Below, piece by piece: positions 57,325 through 64,000 of a stretch of 64,000 nucleotides of DNA (positions within the stretch are counted from its first letter, which is position 1; every line of letters starts with the position of its first letter). Under the pieces are notes generated by a model. That model worked only from the letters and a program-made list of their open reading frames with translations, was not told the DNA's origin and did no database searches. This stretch comes from Mikania micrantha. Lineage: Eukaryota; Streptophyta; Magnoliopsida; Asterales; Asteraceae. The stretch lies in NCBI GenBank assembly GCA_009363875.1, contig CM018691.1, positions 6,889,977-6,953,976 on the forward strand, in the 5' to 3' direction. The position numbers were made by a program, and so were the translations under genes.

Positions 57325-58225
57325 AAATGTATGTAAGAGAAGTGGTGTCTAAGCATGGTGTGCCACTGACGATTAATTTTGATCGAGACACTTGATTTAC
57401 TTCTCATTTCTAGAGAAATTTCAGGAAGAATTGGGATTGTTGATAACCACGGCGTATCATCCTCAGAACGGTGGTCAAAGTGAAAGGACCATTCAAACGT
57501 TGGAGGATATGTTACGAGCGTGTATAATATATTTTGAGGGTAGTTGGGATGATTATCTACCTTTAGCCGAGTTCTCATACAATAACAGTTATCATTCCAG
57601 TATTGAAATGCCTCCATATGAAATGTTGTATGGGAGGAAATGTTGTACTCCTGTGTGGTGGGGAGAAACTGGGTAATGAGAACTGGCAAATAAAAAGGCA
57701 GTTAAAGTAACGAATGAACGAATAGATTACATTCTAGTTCATTTGAAGGCGGTATAAGAACGTCTTAATTCCTATGCTGATAAGCATAGGAGGACTATTG
57801 AGTTCCAGGTGGAGGATTTTGTATTGTTAAAGGTCTCTCCTTGGAAAGATGTTATATGTTTTAGAAAGCAAAGGAAGTTAAGCCTATTTTTCATTAGGCC
57901 GTTTAAGTTTATAGCTCGAATTGGTAAGGCTGCTTATCGTCTTGAGCTACCGGAGGAATTGAATGGTATATATGACACTTCTCATGTGTCATATCTGAGA
58001 AAATGTTTGGCAGATGAATTGGCTTATGAACCACTAGAAGACTTGGAAATTGATGGCAAGTTGAACTATGTGGAAAGGCCGGTAGTTATATTAGACCAAA
58101 ATGTCTAACAGTTGAGAAACAAGTCCCTGAACCAGGTGAAGGTTCAATTGAAAAAAAATACAAGAGGATCTGACGCCACGTGGGAGTCAGAAGATGAGGG
58201 CAGGAAATTTTATCCTTTCTTTTAA
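57325..58225 (+). pseudogene. Gypsy integrase end and chromodomain (remnant)
   Basis: Begins in the integrase core just before HGVPLTINFDRDT, followed by a stop in place of Arg. Then comes ITTAYHPQNGGQSERTIQTL with the catalytic Glu and AEFSYNNSYHSS. After a frame break near 57676-57810 the C-terminal integrase region (VLLKVSPWKDVI) and a chromodomain-like end follow, with a stop after ILDQNV at 58106-58108. Closest in wording to the pol of the dimer at 20435, but a different family. Confidence 0.88.
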
Positions 58226-58256
58226 GGTATAAGCGGTTTCGGGGACGAAACCTTTG

Positions 58257-58271
58257 TAAGGAGAGGAGATT
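58257..58271 (+). other. Polypurine tract of deleted Gypsy
   Basis: AAGGAGAGGAGATT directly before the LTR start TGTAACAACC at 58272. Confidence 0.8.
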
Positions 58272-60278
58272 TGTAACAACCTGTTTTCAATAATGAAATG
58301 TATTTGAAATAATCGTTACAATAACGATTGTGGTTGTTGTAATTTGAAAATATATGAGAAATCATGAACGTGGGAGGAAACCGTGCGCGAAACGAAGTTA
58401 CGGATTGTCCAGAATCGCGAAACGAAGAAAATTACAAAGATATTATGCTTTGGGACTCTTCGCGGTACGCGAAGGTGGTTTTGAGGTTCCTTCGCGGTAC
58501 GCGAAGAACCCAAAATATCTGAGAACCCCGAATTGCTTCGCGGTACGCGAAGAGCCCTTGAACCCTCCGTCGCGGTACGCGACGAGTGAGGTGGTTTAGA
58601 AACACCTCAAATTCATAAGATTTCATTCAAGAAGAGTTTTTTTAACTCTTTCTTTCGAATTTTACACACACAGAGGCGAAAATTTAAGATCCAAACTCAT
58701 AATTGAAGCCGATTAAGCTTACAGATCGTACCAGAGAACGTATCTGCAACATCTGATCGTTGTTTTGCGACTGAATATCCGTTCGATTGGGTAATGATTC
58801 GTTTTATCCTACTAGTTTAATATTTTGTGAATTAAATCTAGTTTTGAATGCATGACTATGATTATGGGTATTGATTATTGCCTAGTTGATAACTAGGGGT
58901 TGTTAGAAACGAAGAACTTGATATTTTGACGGTGAAATCTTCGTTTGGAAGCCGGGATAATGTCCGGTTGTTATGAAACCCATATCATGATATGATAACT
59001 AGTAGGATGGGTAAATGGTGATTTTGAAATAAATATATGGATTATAATCCATGGGTTAAATGGTGATTGTGATAATTGACTAGAACTTGCTAAATATAGT
59101 AAGATAGAGTCAATTATGTGATAAGTTGACTTTGAGAAAGTCAAATCAGTCAAGTGAGTTGAACTTGATTGTATGTGTTATATGTATTGAATATAGTTGT
59201 ATATGTGTGAATATGCAACTAGGTGTTGGTGGTGAAAGTCAAGGGACAATTCACAGAAGTGGAAAAGAGGTTGTAGGAAGAGAACAACCGTATGAACCAG
59301 GTAAGTTACCCAACTTACTGTAACATTACATATTAGTAGTAGAAAGAGTCTACTTGTATACTTGATATATGTGATTGATGTTAAGTATGTGATTGAAACT
59401 ATGGGATGAGAAATCCTTTATTTTGTGTTTGTAAAGTTTCAATGGGAAACGTATATGCAATATATTTGCATTAGAATAACCGGATGACCTGGTGATTAAT
59501 TAATATGATTTGGTGTTTATAGAATGATGGTGCATAACTTGATTAATGAAACTAATGGAATTAAAAGACCTATGAGAAGGCGTTATTAGTTTCAAAACGA
59601 ATGTTATGCTTGTGTGGTATGCATAGTATAAATGCATTAAAATTTAGCCGGATGAGCCGGTGAAATTGATTTAATTGAACCACAAATATGTGGCTAACCG
59701 GTTAATCCGGGAACTAAATTGTTGAACCACAAATGTGTGGCTAACCGGTTAATCCGGGAATTGAATTATTTATGACTCCACAATGGTGGATAGCCAGAGG
59801 TGCTGGCAATTGTTTAGATGAAAGCACCGGTGGGTGAACATCTTAGACTTAATAATTATGACTCCACAATGGTGGATAGCCAGAGGTGCTGGCAATTGTC
59901 CAGATGGAAGTACCGGTGGGTGAACATCTTAGACCTAATGTTTATGACTCCACAATGGTGGATAGCCAGAGGTGCTGGCAATTGTCTTAGATGGAAGGAC
60001 CGGTGGGTGAACATCTTAAGACTTAAATTAATTATGATATCACGAATGTGTGACTAGTCAGAGGTGCTGACAAATAGCTATGGTGGAAGCACAGGAATGT
60101 TAACACCATAGTGTAATTTTGATTAAACTATTGTGAGCAATAGTTGATTATTGGTAATATGATATTATTACCTTGTGATAGATTTTTAATATATGTATGA
60201 TACCACAAATGTGTGGATAACCGGTTAATCCGGAAATTAAATTGTTGAAACCACAGGTGTGTGGGTAATTGGTTAAAC

Positions 60279-60315
<37 letters not shown>

Positions 60316-60833
60316 TGTTTTAATTTAGCCAGAGGTGCTGGTGATAGAGTTGAATTAGGTAATATACTCATATTTGTGAAAATGTCACATTAAGGGAAAT
60401 AATTGCACCATGTATGTTGGGTGCAAGTTGATGTTTAAATATGATATATTATTATCTAAACATGATAAACATCTATATAATATATATGTGGATGTGTTAA
60501 AATGAGTTTTGGGAACACTGGGAAGGGTTACTTACTTAGTTCATATGAACTAATTGTGACCTTATATGTGATGTTACAGGTCAAAGATATATATGTGTCG
60601 GGCGATCAGATCGGGCATGTTTTGAAGCAGAACCAAACGTTATGTAAAATCCTTGGTGGTATTAAACTTAAACACACTAGTTTTTATTAATCATAAATGT
60701 AAATGATTTGAAATTAAGTGTGTTTAAATCATGAAATGTAAATTTCACGCTTCCGAACATAAATTTTTGATAAAGTTTAATCTGGGACCTAAAATGGGAC
60801 ACGTATAATCGTGTGTAAAGTTTGGGTGTTACA
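58272..60833 (+). repeat. 3' LTR of deleted Gypsy
   Basis: 2562 bases. All four GTA-loop palindromes are intact here (58458-58474, 58490-58506, 58536-58552, 58568-58584). Longer TA repeat than the 5' LTR (60284-60313). Scattered substitutions against the 5' LTR suggest a moderate age. Confidence 0.9.
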
Positions 60834-60838
60834 GTTGG

Positions 60839-61620
60839 TATGTGCGCATAACAAATTCTTCCAAATATCCTGAAATGGCTAACATTAGGCTTGGTTCCTA
60901 CCCAAAGTTCTTCAGGCACCTTTTTATCCAGGCTTTTACTAACACACGTGTTCAACATATGACATGCCCAAACAACTGGTTATGCCCAAAAAAAAAATTT
61001 CATGTCCTTTTCCTTTATAAGACATCTCACCATATTCATGAGAGTCCTATTTCGTCTCTCAGCCACCCCATTTTGTTGGGGTGTATAAGCAGCTGTTAAT
61101 TGCCTTCTTATTCCTTTTTTCTCATAGAACACCTTAAACTCTTGAGAAGTGAATTCACCCCTCTATCATTTCTTAGAGTTTTTATCTTATTCCCAGTTTC
61201 ATTCTCAACTTGGGCTTTAAATTTCTTAAAGCAATTAAAAGCCTCCCCTTTATTTTCCAAAACATATACCCAAGTTTTTCTAGAAAAATCGTCAATAAAA
61301 ACTAACATATACATCTTGTTGCTTTGAAACTTTTGGCTTATTGGTCCACAGATGTCTATATGGACTAACTGGAGCTTGTCAACTGCATGCCAGCTACTTC
61401 TTTTGGGAATTTCCATGCAGATTTGCTTTCTAACAGCACATACCTCACACACCTGCGTCTTTTTAGTCACTTTGGGTAATCCTTCGACCATCCCATTAAA
61501 CCGCATGGTTCTAAGGGATTTATGGTTCACATGTGTATACATCCTATGCCACAGGTCTTCTCTTGAGATGACTTGCATAAAAGCTACTTACTCAACATGT
61601 TCTACTACCACCGAAAACAT
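60839..61620 (-). pseudogene. Tork integrase (remnant)
   Basis: The minus strand reads the GAG_pre-integrase zinc region (LWHRMYTHVNHKSLRTM, then CEVCAVRKQ), the core with LVHIDICGPI (first Asp) and FIDDFSRKTWVYVL, and a damaged NDRGVNSLL where NDRGGEF is usual. The segment VPEELWVGTKPNVSHFRIFG follows after frame breaks. Cut at 60839 by the Gypsy insertion; continues at 51961. Confidence 0.85.
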
Positions 61621-61749
61621 GTGATTTTTGGTCATCTTAGAAGTTAGGATTAAATCTTGTTTAAGATGATATACCTTTCCAAAACCTTTTTGGAAAATGA
61701 AGGTTATTTCCTATATCTTGAAGTTTCCCCACACTAATGAGATTTGAAG

Positions 61750-62028
61750 TCAAGTCAAGTCAGGTGCAAAATACACTTTAGTAATAAGTTGAGTTACACC
61801 ATTGACCTTGAACTTCACATCGACAATTACTTGCATCTCCATCCTCTTTTCATTGCCCAGTTTGACTAAGTGAGCAAAACTTGTATCAAGGTTAATAAAC
61901 CAAGATTTTCCCTCAGTCATATGATTAGAACATGTTGAATCCAGAAACCAGATCCTTTCTTTCCCTTCTTTTAGTGTTTCCGACTCAGTCATCAGGACAG
62001 CGATCTTCATCTTCCTGTTCGAATTCAA
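61750..62028 (-). pseudogene. Tork aspartic protease (remnant)
   Basis: The minus strand has WFLDSTCSNHMTEGKSWF; the usual active-site triad D-S-G is D-S-T here. It is followed by a typical Copia protease sheet region (VNGVTQLITKVYFAPDL). Between this frame and gag lies the zinc knuckle near 62100-62145, whose second Cys codon is TGA. Confidence 0.8.
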
Positions 62029-62189
62029 CAGTAGCCATCAGCAACAATTCTTCATTCTCATCATATTCCGCATAGTTCATCGTTTTCTCTTCAGAAGGAC
62101 AATCATACATAAAGTGACCCAACTTATGTCACTTAAAGCATTCAATTGTGTTTTTGTCAAAGAAACTTATGCATCTTCCTCTGCCTCTT

Positions 62190-62880
62190 CCTCTAACATA
62201 GGAGGATCTTTCTCTTCCTCTGCCATGACCACATGAGCTTTCTTGTTCCACCTTTGAGAGCTTGTTCTTCTGTTGGCTTTTTCAACAACTTTTGTTCATG
62301 AACAAGAAATGAACTCTGCAATTCATCAAATGTCAGCTCATCCAAATCCTTCGACTCTTCAATCGAACACACAATGAAATTGAAATTTTCAGTGAGTGTT
62401 CTCAACACCTTCTCCACAATCTTAACATCTGGCATGTCATAACCACACATCCTCATCTCGTTTGCAATGACCATCACCCGTCAAAAGTAATCAGTCATAG
62501 TTTATTCGTTCTTCATTTCAAGCACTTCGAAACTCCTTCGAAGCTTCTGCAATTGCACACGCTTGACTCGTGCACTTCCTTGATACTTCATCTTCATTTC
62601 CCCCATACTTGTTTAGAAGTCTCCTTGTGGGTCATTGTCTTTAGTATTGATTTATCAATTGACTGGAAAAGATAATTCAATACCTTCAAATCCTTTAACT
62701 TATTTTCTTCAAAATTCTTCCTTTGTGTGGCAGTTGCTTGCTCTCCTTTCTTGATCTCTGGATATCCTTCAATGACCATGTTCCAACATTCCTTTGATTT
62801 AATGAGATTCTTCATGACCATATGCCAATGATCATAATCTCCATCGAATTTTGGTACGTTGGTTGCCTGGAAATGATTCG
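62190..62880 (-). pseudogene. Tork gag (remnant)
   Basis: The minus strand starts FDGDYDHWHMVMKNLIKSKE and continues with EENKLKDLKVLNYLFQSIDK, then after a frame break MMVIANEMRMCGYDMPDVKI and the TFDELQSSFLVHEQKL region typical of Copia gag (UBN2/Retrotran_gag type). Basic Arg-rich sequence and a damaged CCHC knuckle follow. At least two frame changes. Confidence 0.82.
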
Positions 62881-62959
62881 TCTCTTCAGCCAGTGAACTT
62901 CACACCCATGAACCACTCAATTTGATCTCACTCACTCTTTATTGGATCTCACATATTGC

Positions 62960-62971
62960 GCTCTGATACCA
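62960..62971 (-). other. Primer binding site of Tork element
   Basis: The minus strand reads TGGTATCAGAGC two bases after the LTR end CTTCA. Confidence 0.9.
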
Positions 62972-62973
62972 CT

Positions 62974-63213
62974 TGAAGTGTCAAGTGCATAACAAGAACA
63001 CAATATTTCGAATGAATAATAACTTCATTAACTTAACTGACCTTAATTAGCCAAACCAATTACGTTCATAAAAACTAACTATCGAACAAACAGGATTAAA
63101 CGACTAATAAGGAAGACTCAAACAAACTATTAAGACTAATTACTTCAAAGATCGAAAAACAAACACCCGCAACCGCAACTCAAACCACCAGCCGCAGCTC
63201 AACCAGTCCAATA
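62974..63213 (-). repeat. Tork 5' LTR
   Basis: 240 bases, partner of 46715-46957, next to the target duplication AATTC (63214-63218). Confidence 0.88.
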
Positions 63214-63218
63214 AATTC

Positions 63219-64000
63219 GGCTAAAAATTCAAAATTAAAATTTGCCAGTATAAAATTCTAATCATACTAACACATTACGTTCCTTTTCTCTTCAAAAAAT
63301 TTTCTGAGAAACAAAGACACACTAACAATCCTTCTCGAGTACGATTTGGACACAAGCACAGCCGATGACTTACTCGAACTCGATTCGTACCAAACCAAAA
63401 CCATTCTAGGTAATTAACCATACCGTATACTCGTTCGAATCTAAGGAAGGAAAGCCCTAACCTATTAGAGGCTCACAAACTCAAGATCGGTTGAATTTGA
63501 TCGATCTTGAACTACGGCTCATCCGGAAAATAAGGTGCGATTTGAAAGTCAACATAATTATAATTCAAAAACGATAACCTCATCGAGTTTCTGACATAGC
63601 TTAGCGGTACGACGCATGGCACCGAGGGGAAACGCGGGCTCGAAACACGCTGTTGCAATCCAACCTGTTTTTGATTTTCAGACCGTTTCTAGGCCAAATA
63701 TTTTATTAAAAAAATTATTTAAAAATCTTAAAAATTATTCTGGAAAACTTGGATTAGTCTAGAAAAATTATTCTTATTATTTTAATCAAAAATCCAAGTA
63801 GAAAAATATGTATTAACATTGTTATTAAGCTTAAATTTTATAAATATAATAAATATGATCTTGAAATTTAAAATTTTAAAACACTAAGTTTAATAAAATA
63901 ATATTATATATTCACATTTTGATTATCCCAAATTTTTCCTTACAAAACTATTTTACACAAAATAAATTATATAAATGTTGCAGAATTATTTTTATTATAA
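63219..64000. other. Right flank, no gene recognised
   Basis: AT-rich towards the end. A GC-richer patch with AGCGGTACGACGC at 63602-63615 resembles Gypsy LTR wording and may be an LTR fragment. No GLR first exon is seen here. Confidence 0.35.

Larger units (their letters stand above)
51967..60833 (+). mobile_element. Internally deleted Gypsy element (LARD-like), two LTRs
   Basis: 8867 bases with target duplication GTTGG (51962-51966, 60834-60838). LTRs 51967-54515 and 58272-60833, primer site at 54519, polypurine tract before the 3' LTR. The 3756-base interior lacks gag, protease, RT and RNase H; it keeps only the end of integrase and the chromodomain region (57325-58225). The first 2.8 kb of the interior is non-coding and filled with short hairpins and tandem repeats. 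Non-autonomous derivative of a Tekay-type element. Confidence 0.88.
46715..63213 (-). mobile_element. Tork-type Ty1/Copia element, minus strand, with two insertions
   Basis: 5' LTR 63213-62974, primer site 62971-62960, gag, protease, integrase, RT, RNase H, polypurine tract, 3' LTR 46957-46715. Target duplication AATTC at 46710-46714 and 63214-63218. It is split by a Gypsy derivative (51967-60833, duplication GTTGG) and by a solo LTR (48261-51309, duplication ACTTA). With these removed the element is about 4.6 kb, normal for the lineage. Many stops and frameshifts; inactive. It lies upstream of the GLR exons and may sit in its first intron. Confidence 0.9.

Noticed and set aside
57312..57689. 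Minus-strand 125-codon frame
   Set aside because: Antisense to the Gypsy integrase remnant, which has clear family motifs on the plus strand.

Overview
The window reads as a transposon-rich stretch of a flowering-plant nuclear genome. It contains one spliced host gene with plant-type introns (a glutamate receptor-like channel, minus strand, 39923-44401) in a dense nest of LTR retrotransposons and DNA transposons. The SIRE-type Copia element with a long extra 3' gene, and the LTR style (TGTAACAAC... or TGTCACACC... ends, initiator-tRNA-Met primer sites), resemble what I know from Asteraceae. That placement is recollection of family features, not a database result.

Layout. 1-3600: the edge of a minus-strand LTR whose terminus at 3600 is inserted in a Copia integrase. 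3601-10317 plus 27490-28258: a SIRE-type Copia element with decayed pol, a promoter-like block, an extra gene in the env position, and a 3' LTR. Inside that LTR, 10318-27484 is a Gypsy/Tekay chromovirus present as a head-to-tail dimer (LTR-gag/pol-LTR-gag/pol-LTR) with one target duplication, CCAAA. Copy 1 has a one-base deletion in pol; copy 2 has an open 1532-codon gag-pol. 28934-30657: a CACTA remnant and a small hAT-type MITE. 30712-34975: a truncated minus-strand Gypsy element with a large LTR. 35050-35245: a CACTA end. 35989-38868: a complete hAT transposon with an 8-bp target duplication and a frameshifted transposase. 39923-44401: the receptor gene, with two Helitron-type 3' ends in its last intron. 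44837-46165: two large foldback elements with 9-bp target duplications. 46715-63213: a minus-strand Tork-type Copia element split by a 3-kb solo LTR (48261-51309) and by an 8.9-kb internally deleted Gypsy element (51967-60833).

Insertion junctions give relative ages. The Gypsy dimer is younger than the SIRE element. The solo LTR and the deleted Gypsy element are younger than the Tork element. Every insertion for which both ends are visible has matching target duplications.

The most unusual signal is not a gene. The Gypsy LTRs, and the non-coding interior of the deleted element, are built from arrays of very short hairpins. Stems differ from unit to unit with compensating changes, while loops stay nearly constant (for example AATG and AGGTG, or GTA between CG-rich arms). 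In two LTR families the GTA-centred palindromes lie close upstream of a clear TATA box, which suggests promoter or RNA-structure elements.
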